DNA of 64,000 nucleotides from Caldilineaceae bacterium (GTDB taxonomy: Bacteria > Chloroflexota > Anaerolineae > Caldilineales > Caldilineaceae). The position numbers were made by a program, and so were the translations under genes. Positions 1 through 14,384 of this stretch are shown here, piece by piece. Position 1 is the stretch's first letter. The number at the start of each line of letters is the position of its first letter. The notes below the pieces were generated by a model. It was not told the DNA's origin. It was given only the letters and a program-made list of their open reading frames with translations, and searched no databases. The stretch covers positions 1-64,000 of the forward strand of contig JAPOVP010000002.1 in the NCBI GenBank assembly GCA_026708085.1. Reading direction: 5' to 3'.

Positions 1-54
1 GATCGTCCCCACGTTCACATGGGGCTTGTTCCTCTCAAATACTGCCTTCGCCAT
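1..54 (-). CDS. tuf: Elongation factor Tu, N-terminal fragment (runs off the window)
   Basis: The first 18 codons read MAKAVFERNKPHVNVGTI, which matches the EF-Tu N-terminus just before its G1 loop. The rest lies beyond the window edge. The ATG is preceded by a strong AGGAG Shine-Dalgarno sequence about nine bases upstream. EF-Tu delivers aminoacyl-tRNA to the ribosome as a GTPase. It is the expected last gene of the str operon after fusA, and it also has its own promoter in the spacer. Only the N-terminus can be judged, but the match and position leave little doubt. Confidence 0.9.
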   Translation of the reverse strand, partial: MAKAVFERNKPHVNVGTI

Positions 55-379
55 TCTTTCTTTCTCCTGACTGTTTCACAACTGTACTGTGCTGAATCAA
101 ACAGCTTCGCAAAAAGCTGGAAATTTTCCCCGCAAAAAACGCACTCAGGCGGTCTCTGAACTACCCGGCAGGCGGCCTTCAATCCCTTGCAGGCACAACC
201 GGTCGGGCAAGAGCCCCGCACTCGTATTCGCGCCCCTTTCGAACAGAAGCGTCCTGCTCAGTTTTCCCGGCGACACAGACGCCGCCACTACAACCTGAAC
301 AGTATACGAAATGTCCTGACGGTTGACAAGTCTGGACACACCTGAATCGGCCAATCCGACTACACCCGCCGCATCCGAC
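55..379. other. fusA-tuf spacer (tuf leader)
   Basis: This spacer of about 325 bases has no convincing gene on either strand. It holds a near-consensus promoter on the minus strand (301-329), so tuf would have a leader of about 240 nt. I saw no clear terminator hairpin with a U tract, so read-through from fusA is also possible. Confidence 0.6.
301..329 (-). promoter_or_regulatory. Sigma70-type promoter for tuf
   Basis: Reading the minus strand, TTGTCA is followed after exactly 17 bases by TATACT. Both hexamers match the housekeeping consensus at 5 of 6 positions. The promoter points at tuf. Confidence 0.7.
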
Positions 380-2473
380 TCAGGCGTATTCCCGCCTTGG
401 GGTGCCCACGTCCGACTTCTGCGTGTCGGGCTGATAGCTGTCGAACTGCATCGTAAAGGTGCCGCGTCCACTGGTGATCGAACGGAGCGTGGTCGCGTAT
501 CCGAACATCTCCGCCAGCGGTACGACCGACCGCACAGCCGTAACCTTGTTGCTATGCGCGTCCAGTCCCTCTATCTGCCCGCGGCGGCTGGAGAAATCGC
601 CCACAATGTCGCCGACAAACTCCTCCGGCACGACCGCTTCAACCAGCATGATTGGCTCCAACAGGACCGGGCCCGCCTTCGCCATGCCTTCCTTAAACGC
701 CATCGAACCGGCTATCTTGAAGGCGATTTCACTGGAGTCGACCTCATGAAAACTGCCGTCCACCAGCGCGGCGCGAACATCGACCACCGGATATCCCGAC
801 AGCACACCGCTTTCCATGGCCTCTTCAATACCCTTGCGAACTGCAGGAATGTATTCTCTGGGGACTGAGCCGCCGACAATTTTGTCCTCAAACTCGAAGC
901 CCTTGCCCCCTTCATTCGGTTCCAGCTCGATCCAGACGTGGCCATACTGCCCGCGGCCGCCGGTCTGACGGACGAACCGCCCTTCCGCCCGCGTCGCGTT
1001 TGTGATCGTCTCCCGGTAGGCCACCTGTGGACGGCCCTCGTTACACTGCACCCGAAACTCTCTCTTGAGACGGTCCACGATAATCTGCAAGTGCAACTCA
1101 CCCATTCCGCTGATGATTGTCTGCCCCGTCTGATCGTCGTATCGCACCTGAAAAGTCGGGTCCTCTTCGGCCAGCTTCAAAAGGCCGTCGGCCATCCTGT
1201 CCTGGTCGGCTTTGGACTTCGGCTCGACCGCGATCCCAATCACCGGGGCCGGAAACTCGATCGTCTCCAGCAAAATCTCGTTTTTGCGGTCGCTGAGCGT
1301 CTCACCGGTCAGGCTCTGCTTGAGGCCGACGATGGCGGCGATGTCGCCCGCGCGGCAGACTTCGATCTCCTCTCTTTTGTCGGCATGCATCTGCAAGAGC
1401 CGACCAATCCGTTCCCGCCGGCCCTTATTGGCGTTGTAGACCATACTGCCCGACGCCAACGTACCCGAATAGACGCGCACATAGGCCAGGCGTCCGACAA
1501 ACGGGTCGGTCACGATCTTGAATACGAGGGCGGCGAAAGGTTCTTCCGGGTCGGCGAACCGGATCTTCTCTTCCTCAGTCTTGGGGTCGAGGCCGACGAC
1601 CGGCGGCACATCCAATGGGCTGGGCAGATAGCGCACAATCGCATCCAGAAGGGGTTGCACACCCTTGTTTTTGAGCGCCGAACCGCACAGTATCGGCACG
1701 ATATCATTGCGAATGACGGCATTGCGCAGCGCTTTGATCAGCAGGTCGTTGCTGATCTCTTCGCCTTCCAGATAGAGCGTGGTCAGCTCCTCATCGGTCT
1801 CGGCAATCCGCTCAATCATCGTCGCGCGCGCCATCTCCGCCGTGTCTCGCATCTCCTCCGGGATCTCGGCTGTTTCGGGCGAGGCGCCTAGTGCGTCGCT
1901 GTATCGCAGGGCCTTCATCGTAAAGAGGTCGATTACCCCCTGGAACTCTTCCTCCACGCCCCAGGGCAGTTGAATCGGCAGCGGGTCCGCGCCGAGGCGG
2001 TCGACAATCATGCCCACCGTACGCTCAAAGTCGGCCCCCACCCGGTCCATCTTGTTCACGAAACAGATGCGCGGCACATGGTAGGTATCCGCCTGCCGCC
2101 AGACCGTCTCCGACTGTGGTTCGACACCCGCAACCGCGTCGAAGACGACGATGCCGCCGTCCAGCACGCGCAAGCTGCGCTGCACCTCGGCCGTAAAGTC
2201 GATATGGCCCGGTGTGTCGATGATGTTGATCTGGGCCTCTTCCCCGCTGCGGCTGTCAACCCAGTTCGCCGTAATCGCGGCCGCGGTAATAGTGATGCCG
2301 CGTTCCCGCTCCTGCGCCATCCAGTCTGTGACAGCGGTTCCCTCATGTACTTCGCCCATGCGGTGTATTCGGCCGGAATAGAACAGAATCCGTTCGGTTG
2401 TCGTCGTCTTGCCCGCGTCGATGTGGGCGATAATTCCGATATTGCGGATCTTATGTAATGGTACCTGACTCAT
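380..2473 (-). CDS. fusA: Translation elongation factor G
   Basis: EF-G is the ribosomal translocase GTPase and also takes part in ribosome recycling. The protein is about 697 aa, normal for the family. The GTPase motifs are present in order near the N-terminus: [12 protein letters not shown] (G1), the DTPGHIDF loop (G3) and NKMD (G4). The EF-G domains II-V follow, including the conserved [10 protein letters not shown] segment of domain IV. A GTG codon lies three codons further upstream, but the ATG used here has an AGGTGA Shine-Dalgarno sequence five bases away, so I prefer it. It lies downstream of rpsL and rpsG and upstream of tuf, the classic str order. A 450-base spacer separates it from rpsG, so it may have its own promoter, though I did not find one. 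Confidence 0.97.
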   Translation of the reverse strand: MSQVPLHKIRNIGIIAHIDAGKTTTTERILFYSGRIHRMGEVHEGTAVTDWMAQERERGITITAAAITANWVDSRSGEEAQINIIDTPGHIDFTAEVQRSLRVLDGGIVVFDAVAGVEPQSETVWRQADTYHVPRICFVNKMDRVGADFERTVGMIVDRLGADPLPIQLPWGVEEEFQGVIDLFTMKALRYSDALGASPETAEIPEEMRDTAEMARATMIERIAETDEELTTLYLEGEEISNDLLIKALRNAVIRNDIVPILCGSALKNKGVQPLLDAIVRYLPSPLDVPPVVGLDPKTEEEKIRFADPEEPFAALVFKIVTDPFVGRLAYVRVYSGTLASGSMVYNANKGRRERIGRLLQMHADKREEIEVCRAGDIAAIVGLKQSLTGETLSDRKNEILLETIEFPAPVIGIAVEPKSKADQDRMADGLLKLAEEDPTFQVRYDDQTGQTIISGMGELHLQIIVDRLKREFRVQCNEGRPQVAYRETITNATRAEGRFVRQTGGRGQYGHVWIELEPNEGGKGFEFEDKIVGGSVPREYIPAVRKGIEEAMESGVLSGYPVVDVRAALVDGSFHEVDSSEIAFKIAGSMAFKEGMAKAGPVLLEPIMLVEAVVPEEFVGDIVGDFSSRRGQIEGLDAHSNKVTAVRSVVPLAEMFGYATTLRSITSGRGTFTMQFDSYQPDTQKSDVGTPRREYA

Positions 2474-2924
2474 CAAATTCACCTGATCTTATTTTGGGGG
2501 GCAACGTCGCGCCCCGTTCATACAAGGGATGCAACCTGCCGCACTGCAGCGTTACATTCACATTTCCCGATGGCAGCCCGCTCTCCGCGAACGATCTGCC
2601 GCGTCTGTCTGCGCCCTGGCCGCCGACAAAAGAGGACGCAACCGTCTCGCAGGCGCCGGTACCCGACGCGCCCCTTTTGAGCAGGAGCGCCTCCAACTTC
2701 CTCATCCGGCGGCCTGCTCATCCGGCAGCGTCGAATTTCACTCAGCAGAGTGCTGAGCGCGTTGCGACGTCATCCTGTGGCTCGAATGCGTCGTATCGTG
2801 TTTGGTTCAGAAGGAGTCCCAAACCCGGAAGGGCCGGATTCCTCCGAAGCTGTGCCCAGCCAGGGCGCCGGACACATCAGGAATAACCAACTCGATTGTC
2901 TATACTGCCATGAAGGCAATATAC
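2474..2924. other. rpsG-fusA spacer, no gene recognised
   Basis: About 450 bases between rpsG and fusA. Open frames here are short, overlap the fusA start and have no recognisable domain. I saw no clear promoter, terminator or structured RNA. The spacer is long for a str operon. Confidence 0.5.
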
Positions 2925-3401
2925 CTATCGCCTTCGGGCAAAATGAGCGAAGGCTTGATTGGCTTCTGCCATCCGGTGCGTTTCTTCACGCCTGCGCACG
3001 GTCTGTCCTTCACCGCGCGCCGTATCCAGCAGTTCATTCGCCAATCGAGTGGCCATATTGCGGCCGCTCCGCCCCCTGGCATTCTGAATCAGCCAGCGCA
3101 TGGCCAGGGCCTGCCGCCGGTCAGGGCGGATCTCCATCGGCACCTGGTAGGTCGCGCCACCTACACGCTGCGGTTTGACCTCAACCAGAGGAGTGGCGTT
3201 CCTGAGCGCTTCTTCGAAGACTTCCAGTGGTGGGCGATTGGTGCGTTCGGCTATGGTATCCAGTGCGGTATACACTATCCTGGCGGCCAAACTTTTCTTG
3301 CCCCGTTCCATCAGATTGTTGATGAACTTGGCCAGCACAACGCTGTTGTGCCGGGGGTCGGGCGTAACTTGACGCTTTTCAGGCCGGTTTCGTCGCGGCA
3401 T
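2925..3401 (-). CDS. rpsG: 30S ribosomal protein S7
   Basis: S7 is a primary 16S rRNA binding protein that organises the 3' major domain of the small subunit head. The 158-aa product is the standard length. It starts [12 protein letters not shown] and contains typical S7 stretches such as [32 protein letters not shown] and [12 protein letters not shown]. An upstream in-frame extension of 19 codons is possible, but it lacks family similarity. The chosen ATG has GGAG about seven bases upstream. It lies 86 bases after rpsL in the same direction and is almost certainly cotranscribed with it. Confidence 0.97.
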   Translation of the reverse strand: MPRRNRPEKRQVTPDPRHNSVVLAKFINNLMERGKKSLAARIVYTALDTIAERTNRPPLEVFEEALRNATPLVEVKPQRVGGATYQVPMEIRPDRRQALAMRWLIQNARGRSGRNMATRLANELLDTARGEGQTVRRREETHRMAEANQAFAHFARRR

Positions 3402-3487
3402 ACTACTACTCCATCTCCATCGTTTGCGCCCGCGCGCCTCTTGAGGAAGGACGCACACTGCCTGTCCTGCCTCGCCAGAGTCAGCGC

Positions 3488-3904
3488 TTAGCGGGGCTTC
3501 TTGGTACCGTATTTGCTGCGGCTTCGCTTGCGGTCATTGACCCCGGTGCTGTCCAGCGCGCCGCGCACGATATGATAGCGTACGCCGGGCAGATCTCTTA
3601 CCCGGCCGCCGCGGACCAGAACCACACTGTGCTCCTGGAGGTTATGGCCTTCGCCAGGAATATAGGCCGTCACTTCAACGCCATTGGTAAGGCGCACACG
3701 TGCCACCTTACGCAGGGCGGAATTGGGCTTTTTGGGTGTAGTCGTTCGCACCTGTGTACATACCCCCCTCTTCTGGGGGTTGCCCTGCTTGACCCGCTTT
3801 GTGCGGCCGGTCAACGTGTTCTGCGTAAAGCGCAAGGCCGGTGCGGTCTCTTTCTTCGGCTTGTTCTTGCGGCCCTTGCGGACCAATTGATTGATCGTCG
3901 GCAA
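3488..3904 (-). CDS. rpsL: 30S ribosomal protein S12
   Basis: S12 lines the decoding centre and controls fidelity. The 138-aa product has [13 protein letters not shown], which includes the lysine that is mutated in streptomycin-resistant strains and is wild type here. It also has [24 protein letters not shown] and [12 protein letters not shown] segments. Between the N-terminal VRKGR and PQKRGVC lies a loop longer than in E. coli, as in Gram-positive S12. The start codon appears to be TTG: the frame begins TTG-CCG-ACG (MPTINQL) with GGAGG six bases upstream, and no ATG fits. It is the first gene after the rpsL promoter and heads rpsL-rpsG-fusA-tuf. Confidence 0.96.
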   Translation of the reverse strand: MPTINQLVRKGRKNKPKKETAPALRFTQNTLTGRTKRVKQGNPQKRGVCTQVRTTTPKKPNSALRKVARVRLTNGVEVTAYIPGEGHNLQEHSVVLVRGGRVRDLPGVRYHIVRGALDSTGVNDRKRSRSKYGTKKPR

Positions 3905-3952
3905 ATGTTTCCTCCCAGGTGGTCATCGTAGGCCACGTAATGACAGTACTCT

Positions 3953-3982
3953 ACTATATCACGGCCGTGCTGCTGAAAGCAA
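3953..3982 (-). promoter_or_regulatory. Sigma70-type promoter for rpsL
   Basis: On the minus strand TTGCTT is followed after 18 bases by TATAGT, with rpsL starting about 50 bases downstream. This would let rpsL-rpsG-fusA be transcribed independently of rpoBC. Confidence 0.6.
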
Positions 3983-4205
3983 ATCTCAGGACCCATACAG
4001 GTGTATCACCCAATGCAGATGGACTTAGGCGTCTGCCTGCGCGTTTCTCCAGCGGATTCTGGGGAATACCACCGGTCTCAGGGCAACTTCCGAACGCCGG
4101 CACGTTAATGTGAACGGAACGTCGCGGCGGCCGTGGATCCGGCCCGAAGACGCTCAACAACTGCCCAATGCTCGCAGCCAACACGCAAGTCCATACACGA
4201 GGGTT

Positions 4206-4260
4206 ATGCGAGAGTTCACGAGAGTTTACAAGCGTTTACAAGCGTTTACGAGAGTCCTGG
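4206..4260. repeat. Phased decamer repeats upstream of rpsL
   Basis: Four to five copies of a 10-base unit with consensus AGMGTTYACR follow each other without gaps; the last copies diverge. A 10-base period places each unit on the same face of the helix. The array lies in the rpoC-rpsL spacer, about 230 bases upstream of the rpsL promoter. No known operator was recognised. Confidence 0.7.
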
Positions 4261-4384
4261 AAAGAGATCTGAGCAGGAACCGAGCTCTTTGTTCCTATAC
4301 AGCTTGGGCGGTGTCTGCAAATGTCCGGCACCGGCTGTCAATCTGCACACAGAGGCACAGGCATGCCGTCACCGGCGCAAAGAC

Positions 4385-4427
4385 CAGGAGAAAGAGAAAG
4401 GGTGGAAGAGCCGGCTCTTCCACCCTT
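4385..4427 (-). terminator. Intrinsic terminator of rpoBC
   Basis: A perfect 30-base palindrome (4398-4427, GC-rich centre AGAGCCGGCTCT) begins 22 bases after the rpoC stop codon on the minus strand. A pyrimidine tract (CTTTCTCTTTCT) follows it. The palindrome is symmetric, but the T-rich side lies on the minus strand. Confidence 0.8.
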
Positions 4428-4449
4428 GTTGGTACACACCATCTGGCTT

Positions 4450-7400
4450 TTAGCGCAGATCGACGTTAATCTCTTCGCTGTCCTCGTCCTTCAGGTTGTT
4501 GAAGTCGAAGTCGAGCTCTTCCTCGTCGATGCCGCCGCCGAACCCGGACAGCATCCCCCCCAGCGGGCCGATTCCCATCTCCGCCAAACCGGAGAGATCG
4601 GCCAGATCCAGATCGGGATCGTCCAGATCGAACTCGAGTTCGCTCAGCCCCTCATCGGCCACTTCGTGCTGTTTGGCCAGCTGCTCAACGGCCTGCTGTT
4701 TCTCTTCCTCCCACATGCGCCGCGTCCGGAAACCGGAGCCGACCGGAATCAGCTTGCCGATGATGACATTCTCCTTGAGGCCCCGCAACTCGTCCCGCTG
4801 CCCTTGCACTGCGGCATCGGTGAGCACGCGCGTCGTCTCCTGGAAGCTGGCCGCGGCCAGGAAGCTTTCGGTATTCAAGGCCGCCTTCGTCAACCCCAGC
4901 ACGACCGGCTCGGCTTTAGCCGGACGGTGGCCGCGGGAGATCGTCTTGTTGTTCTCATCCTCAAATTGGAAGCGGTCCACCAGCTCGCCCGGCAGGAATT
5001 CGGTGTCACCGGTCGACCGGATCATCACCCGCCGCAGCAGCTGGCGCAGGATCACTTCGATATGCTTGTCGTGGATGGCAACGCCCTGGCTGCGGTATAC
5101 CTGTTGCACCTGCTCCAACAGGTATAGCTGACAGGCCTCCCGGCCCTGAATGCGAAGAATCTCTCTCGGATTCTTCGAGCCTTCGGTCAACTGCTCGCCG
5201 GCGTTCACCTCTTCACCCTTCTCCACCCGCAGCCGGGCATTGGCCGGAATATCGGTCTCCCATATCAGGTTGTCTTCCCGGCGGATGATGACCTGACCGT
5301 TCTCAGCGAAGATCTGGCCCTCCATGCCTGCCATGACTCCCTGTGCATCCTCGTCACCGTTGCGGGCGATGACCGTATCTTCCTGCACCCGGTCATCCGA
5401 ATCCACCATCAACTCATATCCCTCGGGAATCGCGATCTCCCGTCGTTTGAGCTCGGTGCGGCTCACCTTCAGCATGCGCTGATCGCCTTCCCACCAGATA
5501 TCCACTTTACCGTCGATCTCGCTGATGACAGCCTCACCTTTGGGGTTTCGCACCTCGAAAAGCTCCTCGACGCGCGGCAGACCCTGGGTGATGTCATCGC
5601 TGCCGGCCACACCGCCGGTGTGGAACGTGCGCAGCGTCAACTGGGTACCCGGCTCGCCGATCGACTGCGCCGCGATAATTCCGACCGCTTCACCCTGCTC
5701 CACCGTTCCCCCTCGGGCCAGGTCGGTGCCGTAACATTTCTTGCAAAGGCCAAAGCGGGACTCGCACGTCAGCGGGCTGTAGACGAATGCCTCCTCCACC
5801 CCATGACGATCGATAGTTGCCAGGGCGGCCTCGTCGATGACGGTATCCCGCTCCAGCAGCAGCTCATCGGATTCGGGGTGTCGGATTGCGCCGGCAAGCG
5901 TACGCGTGACCACGCGGTCGGCGAAGCTCTCGCCCATTACCCTCGAACTCTCGGCATCGATCCAGATGCCGGCGTTGGTGCCGCAATCGTCCTCGGTCAC
6001 GATCACATCCTGGGCCACGTCCACCAGGCGGCGGGTCAGATAGCCGGCGTCCGCGGTGCGCAGTGCGGTATCCGCCAGCCCTTTGCGTCCGCCGTGCGTG
6101 CTCAGGAAATACTCAAGCGCGGTCAACCCTTCGCGGAAGTTGGAGCGAATCGGCAAAGGAATGATGCGCCCATTCGGGCCGGCGATCAGACCGCGCATAC
6201 CGGCCAACTGCCGCACTGTATTGACACCCCCCTTGGTCGAACCGGAGTGGGCCATCGCGCCCAGCCCCTCAAGCGGACTGAGCAGTTTACGCACCTCGGC
6301 CGTTACCTCGTCGGCAGCCCGTGTCCACAGTTCGACGGTCTTTTCGTACAGCTCCTCCTCGGTGATCAGGCCGCGCCGGTACTGGCGCTCGGCCTCGGCC
6401 ACCTCATCGGAGGTGCGCTCAACGATCTTGTCCTTTTCGTGCGGCACCTGAATGTCGCTGACCGCTATCGTAATGCCCGACCGGGTGGCGTATTCGAAGC
6501 CCAGGTCCTTGATATTGTCCACCGTTTCGGCCGTCACCTCCCGGCCCAGGTGTTTGTAACAGAGGTCAATTACCTCATTGACACCCTTCTTGTCGAGAAG
6601 ATCGTTGACGAACCACAACTCTTCCGGCAGCGCCCGGTTGAAGATGATACGCCCGATCGTCGTGCGGATGATGCGATCCTGCGGCCAGGCGGCCCCCAGC
6701 AGATTCATTTTGCGCAGGGCGTCCCGCACCTCAGTCATTGCGGCCACCCCAAAAGCTTGGATCTCCTGAATCATGTGGCGTTCGCCCTGGGCATAGATGT
6801 CCATCAGTTCGCCGACGGTGGCGATGCCGTGTTCCTCCAAGGCATCCATCACCCGTTCGCTCACCTCCATCGACTCGATCGGCAGAACGTCGAAACGGGT
6901 CGTGAAGCGCACCCGAATCGAATCGCGTAATTTGACATGGCCCAGGCTATAGATGTACTCCGCCTCATCCATCGAGCTGAAGAGCGGCAGCTTCTCATCG
7001 GGTGTCGATTCGTCCTCCTCAGTGGTCAGGTAGTAGACACCCATCACCATATCCTTGGAGGGTCCGACGATCGGCTCGCCGCTGCTGGGCTTGAGCAGAT
7101 TCTGGCTGGAAAGCATCAGCTGCCGCGCCTCATCGACCGCAGACTGGCTCAGCGGCACGTGCACCGCCATCTGGTCGCCGTCGAAATCCGCATTGAAGGC
7201 GTCGCAGACGAGAGGGTGCAGCTGAATCGCGCTTCCCTCTACCAGCGTGACCTCAAAGGCCTGAATACCCAGACGGTGCAGCGTCGGCGCCCGGTTCAAC
7301 AGCACCGGCCGCTCCTTGCAGATCTCTTCCAGCTCGTCCCACACCTCGGACTGCTGGCGATCCACCATGCGCTTGGCGCTCTTGATGTTGTGCGCATAGT

Positions 7401-9066
7401 TGTCCTCCACCAGGCGCCGCATGACGAACGGCTTGAACAGCTCCAACGCCATCTTCTTCGGCAGGCCGCACTGGTGCAGTTTCAGCGTCGGGCCGATCAC
7501 AATAACCGAGCGGCCGGAGTAATCGACGCGTTTCCCCAACAGGTTGCGGCGGAAGCGGCCCTGCTTCCCCTTGAGCATATCGCTCAGGCTTTTGAGCTTG
7601 CGCTTACCGCTGCGGCTGACCGCCCGGCCACGCCGCCCGTTGTCGATGAGACTATCGACCGCTTCCTGCAACATGCGCTTTTCGTTGCGGACGATCACAT
7701 CCGGCGCACCGAGGTCAAGCAGCCGCTTGAGACGGTTGTTGCGGTTGATCACCCGCCGGTACAGGTCGTTGAGATCGCTGGTGGCGAAGCGCCCCCCGTC
7801 CAGCTGCACCATGGGACGCAACTCCGGCGGAATCACCGGCAAGATCGTCAGCACCATCCACTCCGGCCGGTTGCCGCTCTTGCGGAAGTTTTCCACAACG
7901 CGCAGACGTTTGGCCGCCTTTTTGCGGCGCTGCTTGCTCTTGGTCGTGAATATCTCCGTGCGCAGCTCTTTTGCCAGCACGTCCAGATCGACCTTGGCTA
8001 CAATATCCCGGATCGCCTCGGCGCCCATGCCCGCCTTGAAGATGTTGCCCCAACGGTCGGCCAGCTCGCGATAGCGGGTTTCCGTCAGCAGCTGCATTTC
8101 GTGCATGCTCTTCAGTTCGTCCAACTGCTCTTCCGCGCTGGACTGCAGCCGCTCCCGGTGTTCGGCCACATCTTCCCGCATCTTTTCCAGCAACCCCTCC
8201 AGCTTCTGCCGCACGTATGTCTGCTTGGCCTGGATCTGCGTCCGGATATCCGACTTTTCCTCGTCGGATTCAAACTGAAGCGTGTCCAGCCGTTCCTGCA
8301 CATAGTCGTTGACAGTGCGTTCATGCTCGGCGGTGACCGTCTTTTTGGCCGCGATGATCGGTTCGTCCACCCAATCCAGGCCTCTATCTTCCGCGGCTTT
8401 CTTGCCGAGATTGCTCTGAATCCAGTCCTGGAGCCGCTGGGCCTGGCTGATCGTCTCCGTTGAAGACCGGTTGATGCGCTCATCGAGCCGCTCGATCTGC
8501 CCCTGCTCCTCCTCGCTCAACTCGTCAAGCTCGCTCTGCGCACTGCCTTCTACGGCGTCGATATGTTCCTGCGCATCGTTCTCCAGACGGGCTATCCCCA
8601 TCTGCAGTTCTCGTTCGAGGCGCTGAATCGCCCGGCCGCGCGCATCTTCGTTCACGTCGGTAATGATGAACTGCGCAAAGTACAGGACCCGCTCCAGATG
8701 GCGCGGGCTGATGTTCAGGAGCAGCCCCAGATGGCTGGGAACACCTTTCACATACCAGATATGGCTGACCGGCGAAGCCAACTGGATATGGCCCATGCGT
8801 TCGCGGCGCACACGCTGCGGCGCAACTTCTACACCACATTTGTCGCAGACGATGCCCTTGTAGCGAACCCGCTTATATTTGCCGCAGGCGCATTCCCAAT
8901 CCTTCTGCGGTCCGAAGATACGTTCACAGAACAGACCGTCCCGCTCCGGTCGCAACGTGCGGTAGTTGATCGTCTCCGGCTTGGTTACTTCGCCAAAGCT
9001 CCATTCGTCAATCTGGTCCGGGGAGGCAAGAGAAATGCGAATTGCGTCAAAGTCTCGTACTTCCAT
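4450..9066 (-). CDS. rpoC: RNA polymerase subunit beta'
   Basis: This is the catalytic beta' subunit. The N-terminal zinc-binding cysteines (CACGK...CDKCG) are present, and the Mg-binding NADFDGDQ motif lies near residues 625-632. The trigger loop region [20 protein letters not shown] and the C-terminal clamp follow. At 1538 aa it is much longer than E. coli RpoC. One extra block is a largely helical, Glu/Arg-rich coiled coil of about 170 aa (roughly residues 145-320) inserted in the clamp. A second, at residues 730-791, resembles the RNA polymerase alpha C-terminal domain (see findings). The C-terminus is acidic. The start ATG has AAAGGAG five bases upstream. It lies 165 bases downstream of rpoB, and a strong terminator follows. 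Confidence 0.98.
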   Translation of the reverse strand: MEVRDFDAIRISLASPDQIDEWSFGEVTKPETINYRTLRPERDGLFCERIFGPQKDWECACGKYKRVRYKGIVCDKCGVEVAPQRVRRERMGHIQLASPVSHIWYVKGVPSHLGLLLNISPRHLERVLYFAQFIITDVNEDARGRAIQRLERELQMGIARLENDAQEHIDAVEGSAQSELDELSEEEQGQIERLDERINRSSTETISQAQRLQDWIQSNLGKKAAEDRGLDWVDEPIIAAKKTVTAEHERTVNDYVQERLDTLQFESDEEKSDIRTQIQAKQTYVRQKLEGLLEKMREDVAEHRERLQSSAEEQLDELKSMHEMQLLTETRYRELADRWGNIFKAGMGAEAIRDIVAKVDLDVLAKELRTEIFTTKSKQRRKKAAKRLRVVENFRKSGNRPEWMVLTILPVIPPELRPMVQLDGGRFATSDLNDLYRRVINRNNRLKRLLDLGAPDVIVRNEKRMLQEAVDSLIDNGRRGRAVSRSGKRKLKSLSDMLKGKQGRFRRNLLGKRVDYSGRSVIVIGPTLKLHQCGLPKKMALELFKPFVMRRLVEDNYAHNIKSAKRMVDRQQSEVWDELEEICKERPVLLNRAPTLHRLGIQAFEVTLVEGSAIQLHPLVCDAFNADFDGDQMAVHVPLSQSAVDEARQLMLSSQNLLKPSSGEPIVGPSKDMVMGVYYLTTEEDESTPDEKLPLFSSMDEAEYIYSLGHVKLRDSIRVRFTTRFDVLPIESMEVSERVMDALEEHGIATVGELMDIYAQGERHMIQEIQAFGVAAMTEVRDALRKMNLLGAAWPQDRIIRTTIGRIIFNRALPEELWFVNDLLDKKGVNEVIDLCYKHLGREVTAETVDNIKDLGFEYATRSGITIAVSDIQVPHEKDKIVERTSDEVAEAERQYRRGLITEEELYEKTVELWTRAADEVTAEVRKLLSPLEGLGAMAHSGSTKGGVNTVRQLAGMRGLIAGPNGRIIPLPIRSNFREGLTALEYFLSTHGGRKGLADTALRTADAGYLTRRLVDVAQDVIVTEDDCGTNAGIWIDAESSRVMGESFADRVVTRTLAGAIRHPESDELLLERDTVIDEAALATIDRHGVEEAFVYSPLTCESRFGLCKKCYGTDLARGGTVEQGEAVGIIAAQSIGEPGTQLTLRTFHTGGVAGSDDITQGLPRVEELFEVRNPKGEAVISEIDGKVDIWWEGDQRMLKVSRTELKRREIAIPEGYELMVDSDDRVQEDTVIARNGDEDAQGVMAGMEGQIFAENGQVIIRREDNLIWETDIPANARLRVEKGEEVNAGEQLTEGSKNPREILRIQGREACQLYLLEQVQQVYRSQGVAIHDKHIEVILRQLLRRVMIRSTGDTEFLPGELVDRFQFEDENNKTISRGHRPAKAEPVVLGLTKAALNTESFLAAASFQETTRVLTDAAVQGQRDELRGLKENVIIGKLIPVGSGFRTRRMWEEEKQQAVEQLAKQHEVADEGLSELEFDLDDPDLDLADLSGLAEMGIGPLGGMLSGFGGGIDEEELDFDFNNLKDEDSEEINVDLR

Positions 9067-9181
9067 TATGGCTCCTTTGCGTTTCGCCCGTCGTCAGGCG
9101 CACATCAGATGCGTTTGACGGCGGCCTCGCGGTGGTCAGTGAATTCACAGGCCACCGGGCGCTGTACACGACTCGCCCGTT

Positions 9182-9215
9182 GCCAAGTGCGCAGCAGATG
9201 CGGTCGGCGGCGGCC
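9182..9215 (+). repeat. Short dispersed repeat, copy in the rpoB-rpoC spacer
   Basis: This copy matches the family GCCAAGTGCSCR...GGTCGGCGGCGGCC, also seen at 14987, 17031, 17180 and 20882. A degenerate second copy lies at 9097-9125 in the same spacer, and a partial one at 13309-13338. Confidence 0.6.
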
Positions 9216-9231
9216 TCGGTTGGCGACGCCC

Positions 9232-13158
<3,927 letters not shown>

Positions 13159-13483
13159 ATAGCGCATGCTCCTTTAGCTGTAAACAGCCGCCGATCTTGC
13201 AAACCTGCACGAATAACGGTCAATCCGGACGGGACTTCAGAAAGTTGAAATGGGGATGGAATCTCCTCTTGTGGCCGAACGCACAGACTTCCGAGCAGTT
13301 CGCCGTCTGCCAAGTGCGCAGCAAAATATTCATCCGCCACGTAATGCGCAGCGAATTATCAGCCCGCCGTGAACATCGGCGGACTTTACACCAAATCTAT
13401 TCGCCCTGGTACCGTCCCCCTCTGTGCAAGGCCCAAAAGCGGCAAACGGAACCGAGCCAATCACTAGTTACTCTGAACTTCAA

Positions 13484-13512
13484 AGTATAAAGCATATGCT
13501 GCATCCTGTCAA
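13484..13512 (-). promoter_or_regulatory. Consensus sigma70 promoter for rpoBC
   Basis: On the minus strand TTGACA and TATACT are separated by exactly 17 bases, making this the best promoter in the window. It would give rpoB a leader of about 320 nt. That leader contains a partial direct duplication at about 13311-13370 with units starting TGCGCAGC. Confidence 0.85.
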
Positions 13513-13724
13513 TATTTTGATGTTGATGGAACCACTGCAGTTCTGAAGTCAAGCAGATTGACCGACTTCGCAGCCTGGTCTTTCTCCTCACCACAAATGC
13601 CGGCAGGAGCGCCCATTTCTGTGCAAGGTCACTCACTCTGAACTGCACCCATGCCGACAGCTTGAATCCAGTTTCGTGACCACGCAGCCACAGTTAGTTC
13701 GCGACGCTGAACGAGGAGCAAAGT

Positions 13725-13830
13725 TTTCTCTCTCCTCACTCCTCTCCACTCTCCCCTCGCTCTTCTGGGCGGTCAGGTCTGGCGCCCTCTCTTGTGCTGG
13801 GGCGCAGCCCCTGCAACGCCCCCTGGCTGG
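13725..13830 (+). repeat. Two-hairpin dispersed element, copy 1
   Basis: About 105 bases: a CT-rich lead, then GGGCGGTC, a first short hairpin, CTTGTGC, a second hairpin of the form GGGGC-GC-GCCCC, and GCAACGCCCC. The same order is found at 43086 and 61871 in the same orientation. This copy has more mismatches than the others. It lies between the rpoB promoter and mraZ. Confidence 0.7.
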
Positions 13831-14324
13831 ACCACCTTCGCGGCCAGTCGGACCCGCTGAGCCCACCCGCCGGCGCACGCCGCCCCACCCCACCGTCACC
13901 CCTGACTCTCGCCGTTCTCCCTGCAGTGCTCCCCGCCTTTTCAACCGCTTTCAACGCGCCTGAAACCGACCCGATATGAATGCGTGGCAATTTCCATACG
14001 ATATGCCTACGAAAATAAAGGGCCTGTTCGCCGCCCTTGTGAACCGGCACACAAAATCCATCCTGAAATCGCCGCGCGCCCCTTTCATATCGTCATGGAA
14101 AACTTCTGGAATTCGGCAAGAAGTATGCCGCCCCGTCGAACGGCAGAAACACGCCCCCACCAGATAACAATTGGGCGGAGACAGCGCCACATGGCGGGCC
14201 CGAACGCTTCCGCGCGACGACAAAAAAGAGCGTGCAAACACAACAGAATTTCAGCTATCGGATGCCCCGCATTTCGTCAGAAAATCAACGCTCAACCGTC
14301 TCTCAGGTCGGTCCGCACCCGTTT
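13831..14324. other. Divergent rpoB/mraZ intergenic region, rest
   Basis: About 500 bases between the dispersed element and the mraZ regulatory region. Short frames exist on both strands, but none has a ribosome binding site or a recognisable domain. I see no further feature. Confidence 0.5.
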
Positions 14325-14351
14325 TTGTCAGAAAACGTTTTGTGCTATCGT
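14325..14351 (+). promoter_or_regulatory. Possible promoter for the mraZ/dcw cluster
   Basis: TTGTCA is followed after 15 bases by TATCGT, which has an upstream TG (extended -10). The spacer is shorter than ideal. It lies directly upstream of the MraZ operator, where repression would be expected to act. Confidence 0.35.
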
Positions 14352-14359
14352 TTTTGCTA

Positions 14360-14384
14360 GGGGAGAATATGGGAGAAAGTGGGA
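14360..14384 (+). promoter_or_regulatory. MraZ operator (three direct repeats, 10-base period)
   Basis: Three GGGA cores occur at exactly 10-base steps (GGGGA, TGGGA, TGGGA), each separated by five bases. This is the known MraZ binding pattern of TGGGN repeats spaced by five bases. It lies about 160 bases upstream of mraZ, so autoregulation of the cluster by MraZ is the natural reading. Confidence 0.8.

Noticed and set aside
938..1891. Plus-strand open frame of 317 codons opposite fusA
   Set aside because: It is antisense to the conserved EF-G sequence and shows no family motif.
4206..4260. Decamer array as a CRISPR or DnaA-box cluster
   Set aside because: The units are contiguous, without spacers, far shorter than CRISPR repeats, and do not resemble TTATCCACA.
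5620..8463. Long plus-strand open frames (436 and 508 codons) opposite rpoC
   Set aside because: They are antisense shadows of a GC-rich, strongly coding gene. They have His/Gln/Arg-rich composition, no ribosome binding site and no domain.
13725..13830. Two-hairpin element as an rpoB-directed terminator
   Set aside because: It lies upstream of the rpoB promoter, has no U tract, and recurs in unrelated places, so a dispersed repeat is the better reading.
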